From: Clostridia bacterium
Lineage (GTDB): Bacteria > Bacillota > Clostridia > Oscillospirales > CAG-272
Reading direction: 5' to 3'
DNA length: 64,000 bases
Assembly (NCBI GenBank): GCA_017942005.1
Contig: JAGAVJ010000051.1
Coordinates: 1-64,000, forward strand
The notes beneath the pieces are model-generated. The model was given only the letters and a program-made list of their open reading frames with translations. It was not told the origin of the DNA and did no database searches. Positions 14,379-22,884 of the stretch are shown here, in pieces. Each line of letters starts with the position of its first letter. Position 1 is the first letter of the stretch. Made by a program: the position numbers and the translations under genes.

Positions 14379-16001
14379 TTACTGCTTTTCAGGCAGCTTA
14401 TCCGTGAACATGATCAAATTCGCAGTGATCTTCTCCTGTTCCGTCAAAGGTTGGAACGTTCCGTTTTCGTATAGAATATCCATGACCATGATGGCGACAG
14501 TGGTAGAAATGAAGCCGCAAACATTTTGGGAAATGATGAGATCCTGCATCTGCGGCGGATAATTTTTGGCTTCCTGCATCGCCATTTCCAGCGCGGTATC
14601 TGCAAATTTTTGCTTGAATTCCTCCGATAATGCCGGCACTTTGGCAAAGAAATCTTCTGCCTTTCCTGCTACCATCATGACATTGACGGAATTGTCGTCG
14701 CCGAGAAACCGCCGTTCTCTCAAACGGTTGATTTTTTCCTTATTGGCGACATCGTCATGAATGGCGCCGGAAATCCATTCGTATAAATAATCATAATCTG
14801 AACATAAATTGTTCTGCCAAAAGCCAGTGCGGCTGTCGAGTCTTGTATCAATGGACCACGAAAATACTGGGTATTTATCAGAACCTCTTGTCATGCTTCC
14901 ACACGCATGATAAGAGGGCAGGGACAGAGTCCACTGATAATCCGGATCGGAAGGTTTACTGTCTATATTGATATATGTACTGAATTTACCGCCTGCTGTT
15001 GTCTTCATTACATATTTGGATAAATTTCTCGAACAGGAAATCCCGCATTTTTCGCTGATGCCGTAAAACACAGCGGCAGCTTCCAGAAGTTCCCGATTTC
15101 CACCCGGGATATACACATTTTTCACATCCTGAATGGCAGCTCTGACAAGTGGAACATATTCGGACGCAAGCGTCTCTGCAATGCTTAACTGTAACTTGAT
15201 ACGTTTTTCCTCAAGTTCTCTGGAATAGGTTTCTGCACTGAAATGTACATAGGTCGTATACCGGTTTCCGGTAGTTTTGACAAGAAATCCGTTTTCTTCC
15301 AGAAAGTTGATTTTGTCCTCAATGAATACTAATGTTACTCCAAGCTCTTCTGCAATCCCTTCTTTGGTCCTCGGCGTGTGATAAACGCTGTATACAATGT
15401 TGAGATTCAAGGGATCGCCAAGGTAAAATTCCGGACCGCTGTTGCTGCCAGGATTGCCGTTGTGACCGTAGTTGCATGCTTTGATGGGGGACAACCCCAA
15501 TTTTCCGATTTTTCTTTCCATAGAAAAACCCTCCTTTAATTCCATCCTTGCCTGGTTTAAGTGCCATTTCACTGTTCCGACGGGAAGATGCAGTTCATTG
15601 GCAATCCAGGCAATCGATTGGTTTTCATAATAAAAATAGAAAACTGCCAAACGGCGCTTTTCTGTCAGAAATGCGATTTCGCGGCGAAGCCTTTTGCTCT
15701 CATCCTCCGGCATTTCCACAGAATAACGGTCCCAAAATGCAAGCTGTATCTGGTCCAGAGAAACGCCGAGGTGCTTCTTTTTATGGGATACATATTTGGA
15801 ATAGGTGTGCTCGCTGATGCGCCAGATGTATCCCTCTAAATTGAAAATATCCTCGGTTTGCAGCAAAGAGATATATACCTCGTGTATGATGTCGGAACAC
15901 AATTCCTCTGCTTCCTCATAAGAAAACGATTTCTTGATGGAAAAACCGTATAACTTAGGCATATATTCTGTGATGATTTGATCGACGCACTGCTTCTCCA
16001 T
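14379..16001 (-). CDS. Sigma-70-like protein with winged-helix and large C-terminal extension
   Basis: Predicted transcription regulator of about 540 residues. The first ~160 residues read as an ECF-type sigma factor: region 2 includes EAEELCSDIIHEVYISLL, and region 4 is LTEKRRLAVFYFYYENQSIAWIANEL with the recognition helix PVGTVKWHLNQARMEL. A second helix-turn-helix follows (TKEGIAEELGVTLVFIEDKI, NFLEENGFLVKT, about 215-245). The remaining ~280 residues are unrecognised and could be a sensor. No anti-sigma gene is adjacent. The start was placed at ATG 16001 because the preceding in-frame ATGGTCATAAAA is the tail of the repeat leader; 16013 is the alternative. Confidence 0.8.
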   Translation of the reverse strand: MEKQCVDQIITEYMPKLYGFSIKKSFSYEEAEELCSDIIHEVYISLLQTEDIFNLEGYIWRISEHTYSKYVSHKKKHLGVSLDQIQLAFWDRYSVEMPEDESKRLRREIAFLTEKRRLAVFYFYYENQSIAWIANELHLPVGTVKWHLNQARMELKEGFSMERKIGKLGLSPIKACNYGHNGNPGSNSGPEFYLGDPLNLNIVYSVYHTPRTKEGIAEELGVTLVFIEDKINFLEENGFLVKTTGNRYTTYVHFSAETYSRELEEKRIKLQLSIAETLASEYVPLVRAAIQDVKNVYIPGGNRELLEAAAVFYGISEKCGISCSRNLSKYVMKTTAGGKFSTYINIDSKPSDPDYQWTLSLPSYHACGSMTRGSDKYPVFSWSIDTRLDSRTGFWQNNLCSDYDYLYEWISGAIHDDVANKEKINRLRERRFLGDDNSVNVMMVAGKAEDFFAKVPALSEEFKQKFADTALEMAMQEAKNYPPQMQDLIISQNVCGFISTTVAIMVMDILYENGTFQPLTEQEKITANLIMFTDKLPEKQ

Positions 16002-16132
16002 TTTTATGACCATAACTTCGCATGTTCAGCTTTGCTGAACGGTGCGAAGTTTTTCCTTTCCAATGTGGAATTGTGACGCGCCCGCAGGCGGTTGAGTCAC
16101 AAAACACAGTTTGAAAGATTTATCTTTCAAAC
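16002..16132 (-). repeat. Three-hairpin repeat element before the sigma-like gene, copy 2
   Basis: Minus-strand counterpart of the uvrC element; 16065-16132 matches 10457-10524 at 65 of 68 bases. Then comes an SD, GGAAAGGAAA (16052-16061), then a hairpin with outer stem AACTTCGCA / TGCGAAGTT (16014-16022 with 16043-16051) and inner stem GTTCAGC / GCTGAAC, then ATGGTCATAAAAATG. The SD is thus 40-50 bases from the start unless the hairpin folds. Confidence 0.8.
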
Positions 16133-16233
16133 TTGAACCCTTCCGTTGGTTTTCTGATTATATAGTGCGGCAAATGTGTGAATGGTTGGTCTCTTTACGA
16201 AAAAAATCGAAAAATATTTTATATATAAAAACA

Positions 16234-16272
16234 ACAGCGATACATTCTATTTCCATGCACCGCTGTGTTTTT
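16234..16272 (-). terminator. Terminator of uxaC
   Basis: ACAGCGATACAT (16234-16245) pairs with ATGCACCGCTGT (16255-16266), with two wobble pairs. T-tracts follow on both sides, so it can act in either direction. Confidence 0.7.
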
Positions 16273-16290
16273 TATACTGTGTTTAAACGA

Positions 16291-17709
16291 TTAGATGAGT
16301 TCAAAGCCAAAAAAGTTCTTGGTATTGTTGTAGGAAATGTCGCAGACCATCTGTGCCAGCGTGTCAATATCCATTGGATATTCACCCAGCTCTACCCATT
16401 CACCGATGACATCGCAAAGGATACGGCGGAAATATTCATGACGCGGGTAGGAGACGAAGCTGCGGGAATCCGTCAGCATGCCGATGAAATTGCCGAGGAC
16501 GGACATATTTGCAAGGGATTTAAGCTGTGCGCGCATACCGGTCTTGTTGTCGTTGAACCACCAGGCAGAACCGTGCTGCACACGCGGCATGCTGCCTGCA
16601 TTCTCCTGGAATGCACCGATGAGCGCATCAAGACCTGCATTGTCTGCTGGATTAATAGAATACAGAATGGTTCTGGGAAGAATTGCGTTTTTCCGCAGCG
16701 CGCCAAGCAGACGTGCAATATCGGTAATACAGTTTGCGCCGCCGATGATATCAAAACCGGTATCGGGACCGATCTTTTCAAACATATCGGGATTGACATT
16801 GCGCAAAACGCCAAAATGCAGCTGCATGACCCAATTTCGACGTGTATATTGTTCACCGAAGAAATACATCATTTCTGTTTTGAAAATCTTCATTTCATCG
16901 ATGGTGGCAGCTTTTCCTGCAATGGCAGCCTTGAAAATATCGTTTGCCTGACCGGCGTAAGTTTCCTTTGCAAATGGAACGAATTCATCAAAACCGTGGT
17001 CAGCGGTTTTGCAGCCCAGCGCATCAAAATAATCCAGACGCCGGACATAGGCTTCCTTCAAGGAATTGATGTCGGTAATCGGCATATCTGCTGCGGCGGA
17101 AAGCGCTGCAATGTATTCTTGATACCCGGCGCGTTCTATATTCAAACCCTTATCGGGACGGAATGCGGGAAGTACCTGAACGGGGTAGGCGGTATCGGCA
17201 GCGATCTGTTTATGATACCGAAGGTCGTCAATGGGGTCATCTGTGGTACAAAGCAGCTTGACACCGGAATTTTTGATGATGTTCCTTGCGGTCATGTCCG
17301 GCTGAGCCAAAATCTCGTTGCACAGATTCCAGACATCGTCACAGGTTTCTTCATTTAAAATGCCTTCATACCCGAAATATCGCTGCAATTCCAGGTGTGT
17401 CCAATGATACAGGGGGTTGCCGATGAGTTTTGGCATCGTCTTTGCCCACGCCTGGAACTTTTCATAATCTGAGGCGTCGCCTGTGATGTATGCTTCAGCT
17501 ATGCCGTTTGCACGCATTGCTCTCCACTTATAATGGTCTCCGCCAAGCCACAGCTCGGTAATATTTGCATACCGTTTATCCTCGGCAATCTCTTTTGGCG
17601 GAACATGACAATGATAGTCAATAATCGGCATTTTTGATGCATAATGATGGTATAAAATTTTTGCGGTTTCTGTTTTTAACAGAAAATCCTCATTCATAAA
17701 TTCTTTCAT
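16291..17709 (-). CDS. uxaC: Glucuronate isomerase
   Basis: Isomerises D-glucuronate to D-fructuronate (and galacturonate to tagaturonate), the first step of hexuronate breakdown. The 472 residues fit the family (about 465-475). Recognisable parts are the metal-binding start MPIIDYHCHVPPKEIAEDK, the segment ITELWLGGDHYKWRAMR, and the C-terminal SFVSYPRHEYFRRILCDVIG. The start at 17709 follows GAAAGGG by 13 bases; an in-frame ATG at 17697 is also possible. It is downstream of the epimerase and oxidoreductase genes on the same strand, consistent with a hexuronate or uncommon-sugar pathway. No uxaB or uxuA was found in the window. Confidence 0.92.
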   Translation of the reverse strand: MKEFMNEDFLLKTETAKILYHHYASKMPIIDYHCHVPPKEIAEDKRYANITELWLGGDHYKWRAMRANGIAEAYITGDASDYEKFQAWAKTMPKLIGNPLYHWTHLELQRYFGYEGILNEETCDDVWNLCNEILAQPDMTARNIIKNSGVKLLCTTDDPIDDLRYHKQIAADTAYPVQVLPAFRPDKGLNIERAGYQEYIAALSAAADMPITDINSLKEAYVRRLDYFDALGCKTADHGFDEFVPFAKETYAGQANDIFKAAIAGKAATIDEMKIFKTEMMYFFGEQYTRRNWVMQLHFGVLRNVNPDMFEKIGPDTGFDIIGGANCITDIARLLGALRKNAILPRTILYSINPADNAGLDALIGAFQENAGSMPRVQHGSAWWFNDNKTGMRAQLKSLANMSVLGNFIGMLTDSRSFVSYPRHEYFRRILCDVIGEWVELGEYPMDIDTLAQMVCDISYNNTKNFFGFELI

Positions 17710-17910
17710 ACGTATGCGTACACCCTTTCTATCATGTGAAAAAAACGCACGGGTTGTCGCATTAACATGCTCCATCCTATAAAATTCGTCTTTTCGCTTT
17801 TTCAAGCGAAATTTCACAGTGTATTTTTGACAAAATCCACTGTGAAAACGCCGAATTCGGATCACTTCGTGATCCCGGGCTGTTGCAAGTTTTCAACTTG
17901 CAACAGCCCC
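17710..17910 (-). promoter_or_regulatory. Multi-hairpin leader of uxaC
   Basis: Four stem-loops in 200 bases: an R1-type GGGCTGTTGCAAG palindrome (17877-17909), GGATCAC / GTGATCC (17859-17875), TTTCACAGTG / CACTGTGAAA and TTTCGCTT / AAGCGAAA (17791-17812). The first ~70 bases (17857-17909) align with the leader of the GH78-like gene at 42583-42656. Confidence 0.55.
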
Positions 17911-17919
17911 TTTCGTTTT

Positions 17920-18642
17920 TTAATCTTCGAGAGACTTCAGATAGTCGTAACAGATTTTTGCTTCTTCAATACCGGAAGGTGTGCAGGTTTCGGATTCTAC
18001 CACCATCATCATACCGTATTCCTTTGCCTTCTTATAGACTTCAGCAACAGGAGCAGTACCAAGTCCAAGCGGTTTGCCGTGACCATCGATATCGCCGTCC
18101 TTGATGTGAATCAGCTTAATGCGGTCGTGCAGTCTGTCAAGCACAGCAAGCGGATTGGTCTTGCCAACATACAGCCAATAGGTGTCTGTTTCAAGATTGA
18201 TGTTTGTGCAGTTTTCGAGTACAGAGTAGATCATAATACCGTCTTCATGCAGATGGAACTCATGTGCATGGTTGTGATACTGCAGTGTCATGCCTTCTTT
18301 TTCAAGCTTCGGTGCATATTCGTTGCAGAAATCCACAAATTCTTTGAGTTTTTCCGGTGTGGAAAGATCAGCGCCGGGAATAATATAGTTCTTGTTGCCG
18401 ATAATTTTGTGATACTTGACGGTTTCCTCAAAATTGTCGCGCAGCTCTGTCCAGCCGGAATGTGTGGAAGAGCAGGTCAGACCGTATTTGTCAAGCCAAC
18501 CTTTAACAGTTTCTGCATCGTTGCCGAAAAAGCCGGCAAATTCTACATATTTGTAGCCAATTTCTGCAACTGCTTTCAGTGCAGCTTCAAGGTCCTGCGA
18601 TGCGAGATCGCGGACGGAATATAACTGAATACCGTAATCCAT
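17920..18642 (-). CDS. Sugar phosphate isomerase/epimerase, TIM-barrel family
   Basis: Predicted metal-dependent isomerase or epimerase of the xylose isomerase-like (AP endonuclease 2) superfamily, 240 residues. The barrel shows MDYGIQLYSVRD at the first strand, CSSTHSGWTEL, the metal-ligand strands LQYHNHAHEF, INLETDTYW and IKLIHIKDGD, and a final acidic strand MVVESE. The start at 18642 follows AAAAAGGG; an upstream frame to 18732 lacks a binding site. It lies between a Gfo/Idh/MocA oxidoreductase and uxaC, a pairing common in inositol-like or uncommon-sugar pathways. The exact substrate is not readable. Confidence 0.87.
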   Translation of the reverse strand: MDYGIQLYSVRDLASQDLEAALKAVAEIGYKYVEFAGFFGNDAETVKGWLDKYGLTCSSTHSGWTELRDNFEETVKYHKIIGNKNYIIPGADLSTPEKLKEFVDFCNEYAPKLEKEGMTLQYHNHAHEFHLHEDGIMIYSVLENCTNINLETDTYWLYVGKTNPLAVLDRLHDRIKLIHIKDGDIDGHGKPLGLGTAPVAEVYKKAKEYGMMMVVESETCTPSGIEEAKICYDYLKSLED

Positions 18643-18772
18643 AATAAATACCATCCCTTTTTCATCATAAACCGATTGTATGAAAAAGGGGATTGCCTTT
18701 CTTTTCTTAATAGAAATACAGCCCGGCAGCAATTGTGCCGAGCTGCACTCGTTATGATATCATAAAGTGGAA

Positions 18773-19936
18773 TCAGATTTCGGGAATCTCAATCTTGATT
18801 TCATGACCGCAGGCATTGGACTTGTTGATACCGTCCAGAATTGCCTGGTTGTAAATGATTTCAGAAGACGGGACGGGAGCGGGTGTACCGTTCTTGGAAG
18901 CATCCAGGAAGGTACGGATCTTCATATCGAACAAATTGTAAGGTGTGGTCTGGACGGGGATGATCGTCTCAGTCTGAACGCCTGCAACCTCGTGGTAAAT
19001 AACCAGAGGACCGCCGATAGAACCGTTCCAACAGTCGGTGGAAGGAATGCGGAGACCGCCCTTGGTACCGAGAATGATGGAGTCGCCGGGGGTGTTGATG
19101 TTCATTGCCCATGCAATACGGAAGTCGAGGATGATGTCGTTTTCCATACGAACGAAACCTGCTGCAAAGTCATCTGTGGTGAACTTTTCAGCGTATTCCG
19201 GATGGTTGGGGTAGTAGCTCGGATCGGTTCCGAAGTAAGCGGACTTGTAACCGGTAACAGTCAGAGGCTTCGGGTAACCGACTGCATTCAGGACACAGTC
19301 AAGTGCATAGCAGCCGATATCGCCGAGTGCGCCAAGACCTGCGGTCTTGTCTTCGATAAAGGTGGTGCCGAACGGGGTCGGAATACCGCGTCTGCGTCCG
19401 CCGCCGGTCTGGATGTAGTAAACCTTGCCAAGCTCACCGGATTCGACGATCTTCTTGATCATCTTCATGTTGTTGTCAAAACGCGGCTGGAAGCCGATGG
19501 ACAGAACCTTGCCGGAAGCCTTTTCTGCCTTGCGCAGCTCAACAGCTTCTTCAAGGGTAACACACATCGGTTTTTCAAGCAGAACGTTCAGACCTGCATT
19601 GAGAGAGTCGATGGCACATGGAGCATGCTGACGGTTGTATGTACAAACGGAAACGCAGTCAAGGTTCAAGGACTTATCTGCGAGCATTTCCTTATGGGAT
19701 GCATAATCCGTCTTTACACCTTCCAGACCGTGCTTCTTGAAGAAAGCAGCAGCCTTTCCGGGAATCAGATCGCAGCCTGCAACGATTTCTACGTCGGGTT
19801 GATTCAGATAGCTTGCAATGTGAGAATCTGCAATCCAGCCGCAGCCGATGATTGCAACACGCATTTTACGGTTGGTGTCAATGACCTGTACGTCATGGTT
19901 TTCCTTGTATGCGTCAAGGTTATTTTTTGTTGCCAT
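18773..19936 (-). CDS. Gfo/Idh/MocA family oxidoreductase
   Basis: Predicted NAD(P)-dependent sugar dehydrogenase, 387 residues. The Rossmann fold starts at RVAIIGCGWIADSHIASYL (about 26-44). The family EKP motif is in NVLLEKPMCVTLEEAVELRK, and the substrate-domain helix is GALGDIGCYALDCVLNAVG, with the usual conserved Asp and Tyr (His in other members). It carries ~24 extra residues before the Rossmann strand. AGGAG lies 9 bases before ATG. First gene of the minus-strand set with the epimerase and uxaC; the likely job is oxidation or reduction of a sugar or sugar acid feeding that route. Confidence 0.9.
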   Translation of the reverse strand: MATKNNLDAYKENHDVQVIDTNRKMRVAIIGCGWIADSHIASYLNQPDVEIVAGCDLIPGKAAAFFKKHGLEGVKTDYASHKEMLADKSLNLDCVSVCTYNRQHAPCAIDSLNAGLNVLLEKPMCVTLEEAVELRKAEKASGKVLSIGFQPRFDNNMKMIKKIVESGELGKVYYIQTGGGRRRGIPTPFGTTFIEDKTAGLGALGDIGCYALDCVLNAVGYPKPLTVTGYKSAYFGTDPSYYPNHPEYAEKFTTDDFAAGFVRMENDIILDFRIAWAMNINTPGDSIILGTKGGLRIPSTDCWNGSIGGPLVIYHEVAGVQTETIIPVQTTPYNLFDMKIRTFLDASKNGTPAPVPSSEIIYNQAILDGINKSNACGHEIKIEIPEI

Positions 19937-20049
19937 GATAATACACTCCTTAATATTGATGAAAATTTTTGGGAAATACAGGGCGTGAACATGGTTATCG
20001 TGCGTACACTTTCATACGCTCACAACGTACCTGCACTTCCATTGTTTTC

Positions 20050-20078
20050 ATTATAACACACCTTTGGAAAAAAATAAA
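20050..20078 (-). promoter_or_regulatory. Promoter of the Gfo/Idh/MocA-epimerase-uxaC set
   Basis: Minus-strand TATAAT (20050-20055) with an extended -10 (TG one base upstream). The -35 (TTTATT, 20073-20078) is weak. The leader is about 110 bases. Confidence 0.6.
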
Positions 20079-20316
20079 TAGCTTTTTGAAAAAAAATCAA
20101 AGATTTTTTCAGAAAAAATTTTTTGCCGATTGGAATTCGTCACAATATACAAATAACATGCATCGTAATTGTGCACAAAGACAATTTCTCTTTGCGTTGG
20201 TAATAAAAGGAAAAACATTCCATAAGGAAAAATATTTTCTGTTTGATTACGTGTATGGTTTACTTGAAAACGGGAAAACTGCCAATATCAGAAATCCATA
20301 TAAGGAGGTACCGCAT

Positions 20317-21003
20317 TTGACAGCGATTATCATCCGCTTGATTTTGGTGTATTTTTTTCTGACTGTTATTGTTCGTTTTATGGGAAAACGTCAGATTGGA
20401 GAAATGCAGATGTCTGAGCTGATTACGGCGTTCATGCTGTCAGAGCTTGCTGCAATGCCAATTACGGATACAGGAATTCCGCTCTTGTATTCCGTCATTC
20501 CAATTCTGCTGCTTGCTGTATTGGAAATTTTCACATCCTTTGCTTTTCTGCGCTGCGGATGGCTGGCAAGACTGGTGGCGGGTGTTCCGCAGGTGGTGAT
20601 TCACAATGGTGTGATCGACCGACGAATTTTGCTGTCTTCCCGAATGACGCTGGCAGAGCTGATGGGAGAACTGCGGTTAAAGGGTTACCCTGACCCCACT
20701 GACATTGCATATGCAATTTTAGAAGAAAATGGAAAATTGTCTGTGATTCCAAGCAAAGCAGCGCAGCCGCCGGATGCAAAGACATTGGCGCGTGTTCCCA
20801 AAGAAACAGGAATCTGTCATACGCTGATTGCGGACGGTTTGCTCAGCCAGCCTGGATTATTGTTGTCTGGTCATACACCAGACGATGTGCAGCATGTGCT
20901 TGTGTCAAATGGGTATCACAGCGCTGATGAAATTTTTCTTTTGACGGTAGATGATGCCGGGACGTTTCAAATCTATCCTAAGAATACGAAAAATAAATCA
21001 TGA
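20317..21003 (+). CDS. DUF421 (YetF-like) membrane protein
   Basis: Membrane protein of 228 residues. Three N-terminal transmembrane segments (TAIIIRLILVYFFLTVIVRF, a SELAAMPI region, LLYSVIPILLLAVLEIFTSF) surround the conserved FMGKRQIGEMQMSELI. The C-terminal cytoplasmic part has the family pattern VVIHNGVIDRRIL, LMGELRLKGYPDPTDIAYAILEENGKLSV. Function of the family is unknown; Bacillus YetF-type proteins are linked to spore membranes. The start was set at TTG 20317 because a perfect AGGAGG lies 8 bases upstream and the family begins here. The next gene encodes a DUF4363 protein, a known partner. Confidence 0.85.
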   Translation: MTAIIIRLILVYFFLTVIVRFMGKRQIGEMQMSELITAFMLSELAAMPITDTGIPLLYSVIPILLLAVLEIFTSFAFLRCGWLARLVAGVPQVVIHNGVIDRRILLSSRMTLAELMGELRLKGYPDPTDIAYAILEENGKLSVIPSKAAQPPDAKTLARVPKETGICHTLIADGLLSQPGLLLSGHTPDDVQHVLVSNGYHSADEIFLLTVDDAGTFQIYPKNTKNKS

Positions 21004-21180
21004 GTATTAGATAAGGACGCTCCTCTGGCGTTTTTGAAAAAACTCCCCCGCCGCTGTGGCAACCCTCAAAAACTTTTGAAATAGTATAAACATGACAAAA
21101 GATATATATTATAAAGTTTAAAGGAGGGGAAATCTTTTTTTGGGGGATAAGTTTCCCTATGAAACCATTGAATTCATATT
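21004..21180 (-). repeat. Intergenic hairpin repeat (R2), diverged inverted copy
   Basis: Minus-strand reading follows the R2 plan: GAATTCAATGG, a GGGAAAC/TTTCCC hairpin arm, a TTTAAACTTTATA core, then CAAAAGTTTTTGAGGG and the GCGGCGGGGG...TTTTTTCAAAAACGCC tail. More diverged than the copies at 1425 and 24530. Confidence 0.6.
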
Positions 21181-21234
21181 AAATAGATTTTATTGATTTA
21201 TGTAAAGGTATGAATTTCATACGGAGGTATGAAT

Positions 21235-21621
21235 ATGCGAAATGTCATCATTGCGGCAGTATTGTTTGCAGCGGTGATTGTATCGACTGCAGTAGGCAGT
21301 GTTACTTTGTGTCGGCAGCTGGATACCATGCTTGATCTTGCAGATGAAATTCCACAAGAAAAAGCACAGATGGAGGCAGCTTCTGTCACGGTACAGAAAA
21401 AGGCAGAAACGCTGTGGGACACCTGGGACAAGCTTTTTCCGTATCTGACCTATGTGACAGGATATACGGCGCTGAACCGTGCAGATGACGCAGTACTGGA
21501 GCTGTACACTGCGGTGCGTGCAGAATCATGGGATGATGTGATGACTGCACGCATGAAGCTTATTGATGCGCTGAAGCGCATGCGGGAACTGGAACGTGTG
21601 ACGTTTTCTTCGGTGTTTTAA
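21235..21621 (+). CDS. DUF4363 family protein
   Basis: Small protein of 128 residues with one N-terminal membrane or signal segment (VIIAAVLFAAVIVSTAVGSV) and an otherwise helical body (DTMLDLADEIPQEKAQMEAA, DDAVLELYTAVRAESWDDVMTARMKLIDALKRM). The layout matches DUF4363 proteins encoded next to DUF421 genes in clostridia. The function is unknown. GGAGG lies 7 bases before ATG 21235; the ATG at 21229 would be too close. It is separated from DUF421 by an R2 repeat, so the pair may have separate transcript ends. Confidence 0.75.
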   Translation: MRNVIIAAVLFAAVIVSTAVGSVTLCRQLDTMLDLADEIPQEKAQMEAASVTVQKKAETLWDTWDKLFPYLTYVTGYTALNRADDAVLELYTAVRAESWDDVMTARMKLIDALKRMRELERVTFSSVF

Positions 21622-21641
21622 TATTGTTCACAAATTTTCTC

Positions 21642-21694
21642 TTGCTTTTTTGTGGAATATCCTGTATAATATTGAAACTGAAACTCAGTTTCAA
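21642..21694 (+). promoter_or_regulatory. Promoter and Fur/Zur-type operator of the metal ABC operon
   Basis: TTGCTT (21642-21647), 17 bases, TATAAT (21665-21670). A 23-bp palindrome, TTGAAACTGA (21672-21681) - AAC - TCAGTTTCAA (21685-21694), starts one base after the -10 and covers the start site. This is where a repressor of the Fur family (Zur or MntR-like logic) would block transcription. The leader after it (21695-21831) has ATGCGG / CCGCAT and GGCGA / TCGCC hairpins. Confidence 0.8.
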
Positions 21695-21831
21695 ATTCAA
21701 AGATCGTCTTTGAGAAAAAAATCACTCCATCGGTGTTATGCGGCTTTCACCGCATGGGCGACTGCCGCGTTATCGCCGGAAGCCATGTTACATGAAACGT
21801 GAATCAGTCGTAATTTCACAAAAAGGTATGA

Positions 21832-22866
21832 ATGTATATGCCAAAACAAAAAAATTGCAAAACAATAAAATATGTATGGGTTCTGCTGTTGGTTACAGTA
21901 CTCGTTTGCTCTGTCACCGGCTGTACGGTGCTTGGCAGGGAACCTGCTTATCAAAATGCACGGGTTCATATTGTTACCACAGTGTTTCCGCCGTATGACT
22001 TTGCCCGGAATATTACATTCGGCATGGAGGATATTTATATCCAGCAGCTGCTGCGTCCGGGAATGGAGAGCCACACCTATGATCCGACGCCTGCCGATAT
22101 TTTAGCGGTGCAGCATTGCGACCTGTTTATTTATACAGGAGGTGAATCTGACGCATGGGTAGATACGCTTTTAGAGGCGGCAGACAATCCAGAAATGCAG
22201 GTACTGCGCATGATGGATTGCGTGGAAACACTTGAAGAGGAATCTGTAGAAGGGATGTCCGCAGGTCACAGCCATGCGCATCATGAAGACGAAGCGGAGC
22301 ATGCGCATGAGGATCATGATGAGATTGAATACGACGAACATGTTTGGACGGCTCCTTCATGTGCAGAAAAAATCACAGAAGCGATCACGGATGTTCTTTG
22401 TGAAATGGATGCGCCTTCCGCCGGATTATACCGACAGAACTGTCAGCAGTACATAGAGCAGCTGACAGCACTGGATGCATACTTTGATGAAATTGTACAC
22501 AGCGGCGCTCGTTCCACAGTGGTCTTTGGCGATCGGTTTCCCATGCGGTATCTCTGCGATGCATATGGACTGTCATACCGTGCTGCGTTTCCGGGATGTG
22601 CGGAGGAGTCCGAACCGAGCGCTGCTACAATGATTTATCTCATCGAAAAGGTAAAATCGGAGCAGATTCCTGTGATTTTTACCATAGAAATGAGCAATGG
22701 TAAGATTGCCGCTGCGATTGCAGAAGAAACCGGAGCGGAAATTTCCGTCATGCATTCCTGTCACAACCGGACAGCGAAGGAAGCGGCGGAGGATGCCACT
22801 TACCTTTCCCTCATGTATCAAAACGCAGATGCTTTGAAGCTTGCACTTGCAGCAAATTTAGAATGA
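21832..22866 (+). CDS. znuA: Zinc/manganese ABC transporter, substrate-binding lipoprotein
   Basis: Cluster A-I metal-binding protein outside the membrane, 344 residues. A lipoprotein signal ends at SVTGC. The binding cleft starts at IVTTVFPPYDFARNI; the family's first metal ligand position is in MESHTYDPTPADI. A His/Asp/Glu-rich loop (HSHAHHEDEAEHAHEDHDE, about residues 144-162) strongly favours zinc. The motifs DEHVWTAP and VVFGDRFPMRYLCDAYGL are typical of ZnuA/AdcA. The start is taken at 21832 with AAAAGG upstream; 21838 is equally possible. It heads an operon with ATPase and permease genes under the palindromic operator. Confidence 0.92.
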   Translation: MYMPKQKNCKTIKYVWVLLLVTVLVCSVTGCTVLGREPAYQNARVHIVTTVFPPYDFARNITFGMEDIYIQQLLRPGMESHTYDPTPADILAVQHCDLFIYTGGESDAWVDTLLEAADNPEMQVLRMMDCVETLEEESVEGMSAGHSHAHHEDEAEHAHEDHDEIEYDEHVWTAPSCAEKITEAITDVLCEMDAPSAGLYRQNCQQYIEQLTALDAYFDEIVHSGARSTVVFGDRFPMRYLCDAYGLSYRAAFPGCAEESEPSAATMIYLIEKVKSEQIPVIFTIEMSNGKIAAAIAEETGAEISVMHSCHNRTAKEAAEDATYLSLMYQNADALKLALAANLE

Positions 22867-22884
22867 AAGGATTCCTTTACATAA

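Noticed and set aside
16111..17358. Long open frame on the plus strand opposite uxaC
   Set aside because: It lacks a ribosome binding site and any family motif, and it lies antisense to a clear glucuronate isomerase. Similar antisense frames at 18767-20056, 51948-53072, 55392-56531 and 58699-59826 were rejected for the same reason.
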